This document shows, one piece after another, positions 1-9,151 of a stretch of DNA of 37,470 nt (position 1 is the first letter of the stretch; every line of letters starts with the position of its first letter). Origin of the DNA: Mycobacterium sp. 1245111.1 (GTDB lineage Bacteria > Actinomycetota > Actinomycetes > Mycobacteriales > Mycobacteriaceae); contig NZ_LZLV01000013.1 of the NCBI RefSeq assembly GCF_001673405.1, positions 1 through 37,470 of the forward strand, given 5' to 3'. A program made the translations under genes and the position numbers. The notes under the pieces were generated by a model. It was not told the origin of the DNA. It worked only from the letters and a program-made list of their open reading frames with translations, and made no database searches.

Positions 1-1297
<1,297 letters not shown>

Positions 1298-1301
1298 TCG
1301 G

Positions 1302-2426
1302 ATGCTGCGCGGGGCGCTGCGGTTGGCAGTGGGCACGGTGTCGCTCGCGACGGGCGGGTGGGTGTTACGCGCGCTGCATGGCGCACCCGCGGCGCTCGGG
1401 GCGCAACCGGCTGACATCCGCGGGGTTGCCGAGCGCTCACCGAACTTCCACGACGGCGTGTTCGTCAACCTCGAGCCAGCCTCGTTGAATCTCGACGTCG
1501 AGGAACAACGAAACATCTTGTGGGAGTTGATCACTGGCCGCGCCACCGCCCGGCCGACCGCCGACATTCCGCTGATCACTCCCGAGCCGCGCGCCTTCGA
1601 CGCCCCGGCCGGCCGGATCGCGGTCAGTTGGTTCGGCCATTCGACGGCACTCGTGGAGATCGACGGTTACCGGGTGCTCACCGACCCGGTGTGGAGTGAC
1701 CGCTGTTCGCCCTCGGACGTCATCGGGCCGAGTCGCATGCATCCGCCGCCGGTCCCGCTGGACTCGCTGCCTGCGCTGGACGCGATCGTGGTCAGCCATG
1801 ACCACTACGACCACCTTGACATCGACACCATCCTCGGCCTGGCCCGAAGCCAGTGGGCGCCGTTCGTGGTACCGCTCGGCGTCGGATCACACCTGCGGGA
1901 GTGGGGCATTCCCGACGAACGCATCGTCGAACTCGACTGGAACGAGCGGACCCAGATCGACGAGCTCACGCTGATCTGCACGCCGGCTCGCCACTTCTCG
2001 GGCCGGTTCCTCAATCGCAACGGCACACTATGGGCGTCGTGGGCGATCATCGGTCCGGCGCATCGCGCCTACTTCGGTGGCGACACCGGCTACACCAAGA
2101 GCTTCGCCGAAATCGGAGCCGAGCATGGACCTTTCGATGTGACGCTGATGCCGGTCGGCGCCTACAACAAGCAGTGGCCCGACATTCACATGAACCCGGA
2201 GGACGCCGTTCAGGCGCACCTGGACGTCAATGGTGGAGTGTTGGTGCCGATCCACTGGTGTACCTTCCGGTTGGCCCCGCATCCGTGGGCGGAACCGATC
2301 GAACGGCTGCTGAGCGCCGCGGACGCCGCGCAGGTGAAGGTGGCGGTGCCCAAACCGGGTGGCCGCGTAGACCCCACCGCCACAATGGAATTCGAGCCGT
2401 GGTGGCGGTTCGACGAAGGCTCGTAG
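1302..2426 (+). CDS. Metallo-beta-lactamase-fold hydrolase, Rv0906-like
   Basis: A 374-residue protein of the metallo-beta-lactamase fold, in the RomA / NAPE-PLD-like branch, resembling M. tuberculosis Rv0906. The N-terminus (about residues 1-35) is hydrophobic after basic residues and could be a signal or anchor segment. The zinc-binding signature SHDHYDHLD lies at residues 165-173. Further conserved pieces are WFGHSTALVEIDGYRVLTDP, ARHFSGRF, YFGGDTGYTKSF and VPIHWCTF, each containing expected metal or active-site His/Asp residues. The family is linked to phosphodiester or lipid hydrolysis; the substrate is not established. It follows echA6 by four bases. In M. tuberculosis, Rv0907, ctpE and Rv0909 separate Rv0906 from Rv0910, and none of those genes is present here. 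Confidence 0.88.
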   Translation: MLRGALRLAVGTVSLATGGWVLRALHGAPAALGAQPADIRGVAERSPNFHDGVFVNLEPASLNLDVEEQRNILWELITGRATARPTADIPLITPEPRAFDAPAGRIAVSWFGHSTALVEIDGYRVLTDPVWSDRCSPSDVIGPSRMHPPPVPLDSLPALDAIVVSHDHYDHLDIDTILGLARSQWAPFVVPLGVGSHLREWGIPDERIVELDWNERTQIDELTLICTPARHFSGRFLNRNGTLWASWAIIGPAHRAYFGGDTGYTKSFAEIGAEHGPFDVTLMPVGAYNKQWPDIHMNPEDAVQAHLDVNGGVLVPIHWCTFRLAPHPWAEPIERLLSAADAAQVKVAVPKPGGRVDPTATMEFEPWWRFDEGS

Positions 2427-2522
2427 TAAGAAGATGCGGCTCGAGCGTAACGTCACGGCGCTGTCGAGTCGCGAAGTGTCGACCCGACGTTACGCATGTC
2501 AGAGGAGGAGCAGAAGCGCACT

Positions 2523-2960
2523 ATGGCAAAGCTTTCCGGATCCATCGACGTCCCGCTCCCGCCCGAGAAGGCGTGGCAGCACGCGTCCAACCTGTCCCGC
2601 TTCAAGGAGTGGCTGACCATCCACCGGGTGTGGCGCAGCAAGCTGCCCGAGCAGTTGGAAAAGGGCACGGTGATCGACTCGATCGTCGAAGTCAAGGGCA
2701 TGCCGAACCGGATCACCTGGACGATCGTCAATTACAAACCGCCGGAGACCATGACGCTCAACGGAGTCGGTGTCGGTGGCGTCAAGGTCAAGTTGATCGC
2801 CCGGGTCAAGCCCGACGGTGACCAATCGGTGGTCAGCTTCGACGTGCACCTCGGTGGCCCCGCGTTGTTCGGGCCGATCGGCATGATCGTCGCCGGGGCG
2901 CTGAAAAGCGACATCAACGAGTCCCTGCGGAAATTCGTGACGGTGTTCGCGCCGGCCTGA
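2523..2960 (+). CDS. SRPBCC-fold protein, Rv0910-like (orphan toxin homologue)
   Basis: A 145-residue protein of the polyketide cyclase/dehydrase-like SRPBCC fold, closely resembling M. tuberculosis Rv0910. The start is the ATG at 2523 (MAKLSGSIDVPLPPEKAW), preceded by an AGAGGAGGAG ribosome-binding tract. The upstream ATG at 2496 would place that tract inside the gene. Conserved stretches include WLTIHRVWRSKLPEQLEKGT and HLGGPALFGPIGMIV. In M. tuberculosis, Rv0910 has been reported as the toxin partner of the small protein Rv0909. No Rv0909-like frame exists in the 96 bases between the preceding stop and this start. Whether the protein is toxic here is unknown; a lipid- or ligand-binding role is equally compatible with the fold. 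Confidence 0.87.
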   Translation: MAKLSGSIDVPLPPEKAWQHASNLSRFKEWLTIHRVWRSKLPEQLEKGTVIDSIVEVKGMPNRITWTIVNYKPPETMTLNGVGVGGVKVKLIARVKPDGDQSVVSFDVHLGGPALFGPIGMIVAGALKSDINESLRKFVTVFAPA

Positions 2961-3027
2961 GCGACCGATCCGACGGGCACGGCGTTCAATCTGTCGTCGC
3001 TGGAGACCTAGCGGCTACTGTCGCTGT

Positions 3028-3444
3028 ATGCCCCGCCCACGACCCGGATGGATGGTCGCGCTGTTCGCCGCCGCATTGTCGATAAGTGCCTGGCTGCCGT
3101 GGTTGACGACGGGAACCGGCGGCGGTGGCTGGGCCAACGCGATCGGTGGCAGCATCGGCACCCTGCACCTGCCGCACGGGTTCGGGCCGGGGCAGCTGAT
3201 CGTCATCCTCTCGTCCACATTGTTGGTGGCCGGCGCCATGGTCGGCCGTGGAATGTCGGTGCGGCCGGCATCGGTTGCTGCGCTGGTGATCTCGTTGGTC
3301 GTGGTCGCGCTGATGGTGCGGTACTACTCCATCAACGTCAAGCCGCCGGTATCGGCCGCATACGGTCTGTACGTCGGTGCCGTCGCCGCGGGCGCGGCGG
3401 TGTTGTGCTCGGTGTGGGCCCTGGCGGCGTCGCTCCGCAGCTAG
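3028..3444 (+). CDS. Four-helix membrane protein, Rv0912-like
   Basis: A 138-residue integral membrane protein resembling M. tuberculosis Rv0912, function unknown. Four hydrophobic stretches are visible: about residues 8-25, 52-70, 78-96 and 109-135. The conserved loop AIGGSIGTLHLPHGFGPGQL between the first two and the segment KPPVSAAYGLY before the last are typical of the family. It starts 67 bases after the SRPBCC gene with no strong ribosome-binding site. Its stop codon overlaps the stop of the convergent regulator gene. Confidence 0.8.
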   Translation: MPRPRPGWMVALFAAALSISAWLPWLTTGTGGGGWANAIGGSIGTLHLPHGFGPGQLIVILSSTLLVAGAMVGRGMSVRPASVAALVISLVVVALMVRYYSINVKPPVSAAYGLYVGAVAAGAAVLCSVWALAASLRS

Positions 3445-4343
3445 TCGAGCTCGACGTGCGCGCCCTTTAACGGCCCCGCGCACTGGTCACACGTCAACTG
3501 GCCGACAAACGGTTTGCCGCAGCCGAGATGGGTCAGCCGCACCGCCGGGCCCTCCGGCGCATGGAACCACCGTTGCCCGCATTGCAGGGCGGCGATGATG
3601 ACCGGGAAAAACGCCCGCCCCTTCTCCGTGAGCTGGTAATTGGATTTGCGCGACATGCACATCACCCCGTTCGCGCAGAACATCTGCAACCGGCCGGACA
3701 GCAGCGAGGGCGGCGCGCCCAGCTGTGTCTGGAAATCGGAGAAGCGGCTGGTGCCCAAAAAGGCGCACACCAGTAGTGCGGCGGCCCAACGGTTTCCGAA
3801 CACGCTCATCGTCTCTGGAAACAGCCCGGCTTGACCGGCGCTCGATCTCCGCCGGGTCGACCCGTCGGGTATCGAGCGCGGCCACGACCCGCTCGGGCCC
3901 CAGCGCGCCGTCACCTCCTTCTCGGTGACCGCCTCGCCACAGGCCCGGCACACCAGCGTCGGCGCGAATTCGTCACCGCACTGGGTGTGCCGCATGCCGG
4001 GAAGTCGTTCGACATGATCGGGCACCCAGTGCCGCTCCCAGTCCCAGATCGCAAGTAGCACCGGCCAGAATGCTTGTCCGCGTTGGGTGGTCAGGTATTC
4101 GGCGCGCACGGGCCGCGTCTGGTATTCGGTGCGGGCCAACAGTCCGCTATCCGTCAGCGTCCGTAACCTGTTGGCCAGCACCGTATTCGAAATCGGCAGG
4201 CGCTGCATGAAATCGCCGTAACGGGTTGCCCCTAGCAGCGCCTGCTGGATGATCAGCAGCGTCCACTCGTCGCCGAGTAGACCCAGGATGCGCCCGACGG
4301 CGTTGGTGCCGCCCGCGTCCAGCGGGGTCGGCTCAGACGTCAT
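3441..4343 (-). CDS. Tandem HxlR-type regulator with two Cys/His knuckles
   Basis: A 300-residue protein made of two HxlR-type winged-helix units, each followed by a short metal-binding-like knuckle. Unit 1 covers about residues 16-105 (GRILGLLGDEWTLLIIQQ) and is followed by H119-x2-C122-x9-C132-x2-C135. Unit 2 covers about 177-262 (MSVFGNRWAAALLVCAFLG) and is followed by H272-x2-C275-x9-C285-x2-C288. The knuckle spacing is identical in both halves, which argues for internal duplication. Ordinary HxlR proteins have one winged helix in 100-150 residues. The ATG at 4343 is chosen because family similarity begins there and it overlaps the stop of the carotenoid oxygenase gene by 11 bases, suggesting translational coupling. 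It probably regulates the upstream thiolase/oxygenase genes; this is inferred from context. Confidence 0.85.
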   Translation of the reverse strand: MTSEPTPLDAGGTNAVGRILGLLGDEWTLLIIQQALLGATRYGDFMQRLPISNTVLANRLRTLTDSGLLARTEYQTRPVRAEYLTTQRGQAFWPVLLAIWDWERHWVPDHVERLPGMRHTQCGDEFAPTLVCRACGEAVTEKEVTARWGPSGSWPRSIPDGSTRRRSSAGQAGLFPETMSVFGNRWAAALLVCAFLGTSRFSDFQTQLGAPPSLLSGRLQMFCANGVMCMSRKSNYQLTEKGRAFFPVIIAALQCGQRWFHAPEGPAVRLTHLGCGKPFVGQLTCDQCAGPLKGAHVELD

Positions 4344-5823
4344 GCCAGTGACGCAACTGTGAACCCGCCGCCCAGGTAGCGTGGGTTCCACTGGAAACCC
4401 GCTCGGGCAGAGCAAGTTTGCACACCGGGCCGTCGCTGAACCGGGCGGCGTCGAAGACCACACAGTAGGACGCGTCGGCGTCCATGTCGGTGGTCAGCGT
4501 GATCAGATAACCGTCGTCTTCGCCCGCGGCACCGGGTCGCGGGGCCATCGCCGCCTCGCTGCCGTACACCCCTTCGGCGAACTGATAGTGCTGTTCGCCG
4601 CCCGTCCGCAAGTCGTGCTTGACCAACCCGTCGAACAGGAACCAGCCCGGTTTGCCGGTGGCGGCATAGGTGTAGCGATAGTTGGCCGCAGCGTAGTCGG
4701 GATTGATCGTGCCGAATTCGGTGATGGATTCCGACAGCTGCTGTTCCTTGACCTCGCCGGTGGCCAAATTGAACCGCCACCGGTGCAGCCGCGTTTGCAG
4801 GCGATCCAGTGCGAGGAAACGAAACAGCTTGTCCCACTTGTCTCCACCGGTGTCGATCGGCTGCGGCGCGCCCTCGTAGAAGCCGTCGAGCACGATCTCG
4901 TCACCGTCCTCGTAGGCGTTGGTGAAGTGCAGCACGAACGTCGGGTCGGCCTCGAACCAGCGGATGTCGCCGCCGCTGCCGCGGCGCGGCACCACTGCGA
5001 AGCGCGACGGCATGTCGGGGTAGAACCGCGGTAAGTGCACGTCCTGCTTGAGTAAGTCTGGGTCCCAGAACAGCGGGAAATCGTTGAGTATCACGTAGTT
5101 TTCGGTGAAGGCCATGTCATGCGGGAGTCGCGGGCCGGGCAGCGGAATGTCGATGTAGTGCGCCAGATCGTTGTTCGTGTCGACCACCCCGTAATGCATG
5201 TACGGCGCCTGCTTGCTGTAGTTGAAGAACAGCAGCTCACCGGTTTTCGGGTCGACCTTCGGATGGGCGGATACTCCCCACTGATGCGGGAAGTTCCCGT
5301 TCCAGGTCTCCTTGCCCAGCGTGTCGGCCGAGAACGGGTCGACGCGGTACAGGTCGCCGCATTGGTAAAAGCTCGTCAGCGCGATCCCACGGTGGACGAT
5401 GACGTCGGTGCTCGACGCGTCTTTCATCCGGGTGCGCGCACCGCAGCCACCGTCGCGCTTGGCCAGCTGCACCGGCTCGGCCAGACCAGGCCACAGCGGC
5501 TCGCCCGCCTCGTTCTCCGCGAGAAACCCGTCGGTGCGGACAAAGCGGTTGCGGTAGAAGGCTTTCCCGTCGCGGAACCCGACGATGTGGAGCATGCCGT
5601 CGCCGTCGAACGGATGATAGGTCTTCAGTGCCGGGTGCAACGGGTTCTCGGTGTTGCGCAGGTATACCCCGTCGAGGTCGCAGGGGATCTCACCTTCCAC
5701 CGCGACCAGATTGTCGGCGTCCCACTCGCTGGTCTGCGGTCGCCACGGGCCGGTCCGGTACGGGTGGTCGTCGTCGTCGGGCAGGGTGGACAGGAATTTG
5801 GCGACGACCGCCACATCGTCCAT
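4333..5823 (-). CDS. Carotenoid cleavage dioxygenase-family protein, Rv0913c-like
   Basis: A 496-residue member of the carotenoid oxygenase family (RPE65/CCD), iron-dependent enzymes that cleave C=C bonds in carotenoids, apocarotenoids or stilbenes. It resembles M. tuberculosis Rv0913c. Four histidines that fit the iron ligands are visible: His187 (VSAHPKVDP), His235 (LPHDMAFT), His299 (FVLHFTNAYEDGD) and His481 (SGTHATW). The N-terminal LDGVYLRNTENP and YHPFDGDGMLH segments are also characteristic. Length is normal for the family. Its start overlaps the thiolase stop by one base (TAATG), and its end overlaps the regulator start, so the three genes look like one operon. The substrate cannot be read from sequence. 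Confidence 0.9.
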   Translation of the reverse strand: MDDVAVVAKFLSTLPDDDDHPYRTGPWRPQTSEWDADNLVAVEGEIPCDLDGVYLRNTENPLHPALKTYHPFDGDGMLHIVGFRDGKAFYRNRFVRTDGFLAENEAGEPLWPGLAEPVQLAKRDGGCGARTRMKDASSTDVIVHRGIALTSFYQCGDLYRVDPFSADTLGKETWNGNFPHQWGVSAHPKVDPKTGELLFFNYSKQAPYMHYGVVDTNNDLAHYIDIPLPGPRLPHDMAFTENYVILNDFPLFWDPDLLKQDVHLPRFYPDMPSRFAVVPRRGSGGDIRWFEADPTFVLHFTNAYEDGDEIVLDGFYEGAPQPIDTGGDKWDKLFRFLALDRLQTRLHRWRFNLATGEVKEQQLSESITEFGTINPDYAAANYRYTYAATGKPGWFLFDGLVKHDLRTGGEQHYQFAEGVYGSEAAMAPRPGAAGEDDGYLITLTTDMDADASYCVVFDAARFSDGPVCKLALPERVSSGTHATWAAGSQLRHWHDV

Positions 5824-7037
5824 TAGCTTGCCTCGTTGACGACGAAGCTGACCGTGGTGGCGGTGCTACCGCCGAAGTTCAGCGTGCCAAAGGTTTTCGC
5901 GTTCTCGACCTGGTAGTCGCCCGCCGCGCCGCTGACCTGCTTAGCCGCGTCGACAAGCATGCGGATGCCCGACGCGCCCACCGGGTGGCCGCCGCCGATC
6001 AGCCCGCCGCTAGGGTTGATCGGGAGTCGTCCGCCGATCTCGATCTCGCCGTTTTCGATGGCCTTCCACGACTCGCCTGGCCCGGTCAGGCCGATGTGGT
6101 CGATCGCCAAATACTCACTGGGAGTGAAGCAGTCGTGCACCTCGATCCCGTGCAGATCGTCGAGGTCGGTCTGCGCGCGGCGCAGCGCGTCGAGTACGGC
6201 GGCGCGCACGTGCGGCATGACGTACGGGTCGTTGGCAGCGCGGTCGAGTTTCTGTTGCAGGCCCAACCCGACGGTTCGGTGGCCCCAGCCGGCGATCCGG
6301 GCGACCGGTCGCGCGCTGGGATGCTCGCGCAGGTAGGCGTCGGTGACCAGGACGACGCCCGCGCCGCCGTCGGTCATCTGGCTGCAGTCGAACCGCCGCA
6401 GCCGGCCCTCGACGAGCGGGTTGGTGTCGTCGTCGTCTCCGATCGGATCGGGGACGGTCCATTCTCGGGTCTGCGCGTTGGGATTTCGGCGTGCGTTGTC
6501 GAAGTTGACCTGGGCGATCGCCCGCAGGTGGGCCTCGTCGATGCCGTAGCGACGGTCGTATTCGTCGGCGACCGTGGCGAACATCGACGGCCAGAGGAAC
6601 GTCGCGTCGGCGCCTTCGTGCCCGGTCCAGGCCGCCGCGCCGAGATGACGCGCGGCGATGTCACCGTGGACTGTCTTCTCCAGTTCGACGCCGACGACCA
6701 ACGCGGCGTCGTAGTTGCCCGCGCGCAGATCGGCCATCGCGGCCAGCGCGGCCACGCTGCCCGACGCGCACGCCGCCTCGTGACGCGACGCCGGGGTGTT
6801 CCACAGTCCGTCGCACACGGTCGCCGGCATCGCGCCGAGGTGCCCCTGTTCGGCGAACATCTCTCCGAAAGCGTTGGCAACGTGGACGACTCCGATGTCC
6901 GCGGCGTCGATCTTGGCGGCGGCCAGCGTCGCGTCGACGACCTCGCGGGTGAGGTCGGCGAAGTCGAGGCCCTCTTTGGTGAGGTTGCGGGCGAAGTCGC
7001 TCTGATAGCCGCCGAGGATCCAGACGTCGTTGTCCAT
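5823..7037 (-). CDS. Thiolase-family protein (acetyl-CoA acetyltransferase / lipid-transfer type), Rv0914c-like
   Basis: A 404-residue thiolase-superfamily protein resembling M. tuberculosis Rv0914c, of the group often labelled lipid-carrier protein or ketoacyl-CoA thiolase. The nucleophile region is HEAACASGSVAAL with Cys90. The C-terminal GGGHPVGASG provides the conserved histidine-glycine loop, and GIEVHDCFTPSEY is also typical. The ATG at 7037 (MDNDVWILGGYQSDF) is chosen over an in-frame start 36 bases upstream because family similarity begins there. It is first of a three-gene unit with the oxygenase and the HxlR-type regulator. That pairing suggests processing of an isoprenoid- or lipid-derived acyl-CoA, which is an inference. 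Confidence 0.88.
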   Translation of the reverse strand: MDNDVWILGGYQSDFARNLTKEGLDFADLTREVVDATLAAAKIDAADIGVVHVANAFGEMFAEQGHLGAMPATVCDGLWNTPASRHEAACASGSVAALAAMADLRAGNYDAALVVGVELEKTVHGDIAARHLGAAAWTGHEGADATFLWPSMFATVADEYDRRYGIDEAHLRAIAQVNFDNARRNPNAQTREWTVPDPIGDDDDTNPLVEGRLRRFDCSQMTDGGAGVVLVTDAYLREHPSARPVARIAGWGHRTVGLGLQQKLDRAANDPYVMPHVRAAVLDALRRAQTDLDDLHGIEVHDCFTPSEYLAIDHIGLTGPGESWKAIENGEIEIGGRLPINPSGGLIGGGHPVGASGIRMLVDAAKQVSGAAGDYQVENAKTFGTLNFGGSTATTVSFVVNEAS

Positions 7038-7216
7038 GGGCCGCACGTTACTACAACTAAAAGAGTGACACACCTGCCAGCGGTTTTAAGACGGCCTCAC
7101 CAGCTCTCGGCTGAACCGGCGAGACCTAAGCGGGCACGCCGGTCGACCAACGTGTCCGCCTCTGTACGCGCATTGCCGTCGACGCCGTCCGGCAAACCTG
7201 ATTCCGCGGAACCGGA

Positions 7217-8044
7217 CTAGACGGCTCCGCGCGCAACCGGGTTGTCGGAATCCGAACTCCACTGCGACCACGAGCCCGGGAAAAGTGCGGCCCGATAACC
7301 CGCCGAGGCGAGCGCCGCGACCGTGATCGCCGCTGTCACGCCCGAGCCGCAGTACGCGCCGATCTTGGTGTCGTCGACGTCGCGCGCGGCGAGCAGCTCC
7401 GCGATCGCGTCGCGGGTGAGGAATGTGCCGTCAGCATTCAGCACCGCGCCGCTCGGCAGATTTTTGGCACCGGGAATGTGGCCGGCCACCGGATCGATCG
7501 GCTCGACCTCGCCCCGGAAGCGTTCCGGCGCACGGGCATCGAGCAGATCGACGTCGCGAACCTGCTGCGCTGTCAACGTCGGCAACGCGCCGTGGTAGAG
7601 GTCGTCGTGGGTGACCGTCGCGTCACCCGGTGACGGGTCGACCCCACCGCTCGCCAGACTGCCGCCGGCCGCTCGCCACGCCTCCAGACCACCGTCGAGG
7701 ATGCGCACGTCGCCGATGCCGGCGGCGGTCAGCACCCACCAGGCTCGGGCCGAGCCGGCCCGATTCCAGTCGTCGTAGACGACTGTCGGCACGCCGTCGC
7801 GGATGCCCCAACGCCGCGCCGCGGCCTCGACGCTGCGCCCGGACGGCAGCGGGTGTCGGCCGCGCCCGGTGACGGAGTGATCGCTGAGGTCGTCTTCGAG
7901 CGAGACGTAGACCGCGCCCGGTACATGCCCCTGCAGATATGTCGACCGGCCGTCGGGTTCGTCGAGTCGCCACCGCACGTCGAGGACCGTCACGGGATCG
8001 CCGCCGTCGACCAGACGCGCCAACTCGGCGGCGGAGATCAGCAC
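7217..8044 (-). CDS. sseB: Two-domain rhodanese, thiosulfate sulfurtransferase SseB
   Basis: A 275-residue tandem rhodanese, strongly similar from memory to M. tuberculosis SseB (Rv2291). The N-terminal domain is inactive-like (VLDVRWRLDEPDG, YLQGHVPGAVYVSLEDDLS, YDDWNRAGSARAWW). The C-terminal domain carries the active loop YCGSGVTAAITV with the persulfide-forming cysteine, after LLDARAPERFRGEVEP and AGHIPGAKNLPSG. The family transfers sulfane sulfur from thiosulfate or 3-mercaptopyruvate to thiophilic acceptors. The GTG at 8044 is chosen because it lies two bases after the stop of the preceding secreted-protein gene and family similarity starts there. The frame remains open far upstream, but that extension only shadows the other gene and the tRNA fragment. 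Confidence 0.87.
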   Translation of the reverse strand: MLISAAELARLVDGGDPVTVLDVRWRLDEPDGRSTYLQGHVPGAVYVSLEDDLSDHSVTGRGRHPLPSGRSVEAAARRWGIRDGVPTVVYDDWNRAGSARAWWVLTAAGIGDVRILDGGLEAWRAAGGSLASGGVDPSPGDATVTHDDLYHGALPTLTAQQVRDVDLLDARAPERFRGEVEPIDPVAGHIPGAKNLPSGAVLNADGTFLTRDAIAELLAARDVDDTKIGAYCGSGVTAAITVAALASAGYRAALFPGSWSQWSSDSDNPVARGAV

Positions 8045-8046
8045 GC

Positions 8047-8430
8047 TTATGGCTTGAACCCCAGGTCGTGCAGGGCGGCGACGCAGCCGGCGATCCAGTC
8101 GGTCGGGCTGGGAGGCGGCGCCCCGCCTCCCATCTCCGCTTGGCAGGCGGTCACAACGGTGTACCCGCTCTTCATCTCGCTTGCGAGGTAGGAGTGATTC
8201 TGCGGGATCGCGAAGTAGTCGTGCTCCGACTTGTAGCCGTCCTTGTACGACGGGCTGTTGACGTTGGCGGGCGGCGGAGCCGGCGCGGCGGCGGGGCCGG
8301 GTGCGGTGCTGGCCGGGCCGTGCGGACAACCACTGGCCGGGCACTGCGGTGGATCGGCATAAGCCGGCGACGCCAGGCCGGCAGCGGCGGCGGAGATGGC
8401 CATCGCGGCGAGAATCGAACGGTCGAACAT
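8047..8430 (-). CDS. Secreted small protein with Pro/Ala-rich linker
   Basis: A 127-residue protein with a clear Sec signal peptide (MFDRSILAAMAISAAAAGLA, cleavage probably after AYA near residue 25). A proline/alanine-rich linker follows (about residues 35-57), then a compact C-terminal domain with two cysteines (TACQAEM and AGCVAAL). It resembles the small exported mycobacterial families such as DUF732, but I cannot place it firmly. The next gene, sseB, begins two bases after its stop, so the two are probably co-transcribed. No function is known to me. Confidence 0.75.
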   Translation of the reverse strand: MFDRSILAAMAISAAAAGLASPAYADPPQCPASGCPHGPASTAPGPAAAPAPPPANVNSPSYKDGYKSEHDYFAIPQNHSYLASEMKSGYTVVTACQAEMGGGAPPPSPTDWIAGCVAALHDLGFKP

Positions 8431-8448
8431 GGACGCATTGTTTCACGA

Positions 8449-8494
8449 GTGCCCCCGGCAGGATTCGAACCTGCGACACCGGCTTTAGGAGAGC
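8449..8494 (-). tRNA. 3' fragment of tRNA-Arg(CCU), integration scar
   Basis: On the minus strand, the sequence from the anticodon loop onward (CTCCTAA, AGCCGG, then GTCGCAGGTTCGAATCCTGC and the acceptor CGGGGGCA) matches the 3' part of an actinobacterial tRNA-Arg with anticodon CCU. The T arm pairs perfectly (GCAGG/CCTGC). The 5' half is absent: no GCCCCCG acceptor strand, nor any D arm, lies at the expected distance. Integrases commonly use tRNA 3' ends as attachment cores and leave such a copy at one end of the inserted DNA. Core chromosomal genes lie to the left and accessory genes to the right, so this is taken as one junction of the island. Confidence 0.72.
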
Positions 8495-8507
8495 CTGCAA
8501 GCTCTCC
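8488..8507. repeat. Perfect inverted repeat overlapping the tRNA anticodon region
   Basis: GGAGAGC (8488-8494), six bases, then GCTCTCC (8501-8507) form a perfect 7-bp stem. One arm lies in the tRNA-Arg fragment over the anticodon, and the other lies in the incoming DNA. Such symmetrical arms flanking a short spacer resemble the core binding sites of a tyrosine recombinase. Confidence 0.5.
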
Positions 8508-8552
8508 GAGTCGTGGCCTCGAAAGGTGTTCTGAGCTGGCGATATAACGCTA

Positions 8553-8567
8553 TCCGATACCATCGGA
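8553..8567. repeat. Short palindrome inside the junction
   Basis: TCCGAT-ACC-ATCGGA is a perfect 6-bp inverted repeat 46 bases into the island from the tRNA-Arg junction hairpin. It could be a binding site for a recombination directionality factor or a regulator; nothing more can be said from sequence. Confidence 0.3.
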
Positions 8568-8950
8568 AACCACGGCGTGTCGCGGATTCACCGACCAAGC
8601 ACCGACCATAGACGGCCGCTCGATTGTGCGCGTGGTAACGGGCCTAGGCCACTTGGTTCGATCATTCGTACGGCCATGAGTGCCCGATTATCGTCGCACA
8701 TCGGCCAGTTCACAAGGGTCCCGGAATGGGGTTCCCGTGGGGTCGATTTTCTACGGGCAATTGGGCCCGCGCCGTCGGACAATGAAAAAGAATCCGTGCC
8801 GGCGACGGCCCGCGGAGTGGAGGTATAGGCACATTGCCGATGGATCACAGCGGTTATCCGTGAGGCAAACCGTTGATGATCCCGGTTATCTATCACTGTG
8901 CCGAGTTAACGACTTGCGAGCACGACCTGACGCCGCGCCGCTGTGCCGGG
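8568..8950. other. Non-coding or eroded stretch where an integrase would be expected
   Basis: No frame in this stretch has recognisable protein character on either strand. In tRNA-targeting elements the integrase usually lies here, between the attachment site and xis/rep. No tyrosine-recombinase box (R, H-x-x-R, Y) is visible in any frame. The stretch is interpreted as deleted or decayed sequence. Confidence 0.4.
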
Positions 8951-9151
8951 CTAATCTGCGGCCAGGGCGCCTCCCGGCAAACGACCTGGCGACGCGCCTA
9001 CGACAAGCACATAGGCGTGCGCGAGCTTCAGCACTGTCTCGCTGTTTCCAGCCGACGCTGCGCGCGACTTGATCTGGGCCAGGAGTTCTCTTTTCGCCTC
9101 GGCTCCTAGCTGTTCGTTCTGGTCGTCGATGTCGCCACTATTGTCTGACAC
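8951..9151 (-). CDS. Small plasmid-type hypothetical protein
   Basis: A 66-residue acidic/helical protein beginning MSDNSGDIDDQNEQLGAEA from a GTG at 9151. A strong GAGGAGGAG ribosome-binding site lies about 6-8 bases upstream. The middle, ASAGNSETVLKLAHAYVLVV, looks like an amphipathic helix, and the end is Gly/Ala-rich. I recall similar short proteins on mycobacterial plasmids and integrated elements next to replication genes, but know no function. It lies on the same strand as the rep/xis pair upstream. Confidence 0.6.
   Translation of the reverse strand: MSDNSGDIDDQNEQLGAEAKRELLAQIKSRAASAGNSETVLKLAHAYVLVVGASPGRLPGGALAAD

Noticed and set aside
7038..7216. A short plus-strand frame ending SAEPD between thiolase and sseB
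   Set aside because: Low-complexity Arg/Ser/Pro sequence with no start signal; treated as intergenic.
5628..7220. A 530-codon plus-strand frame opposite the thiolase
   Set aside because: It mirrors the thiolase and oxygenase genes and has the Arg/Val/Asp-rich composition of an antisense shadow; the minus-strand genes have clear family motifs.
8449..8570. Complete tRNA with long variable arm
   Set aside because: No strand complementary to the acceptor CGGGGGC occurs at the 5' side and no D arm is found, so only a 3' fragment is supported.
8680..9109. Plus-strand frames in the island junction
   Set aside because: No family character, weak starts, and they overlap the better supported minus-strand gene with its strong ribosome-binding site.
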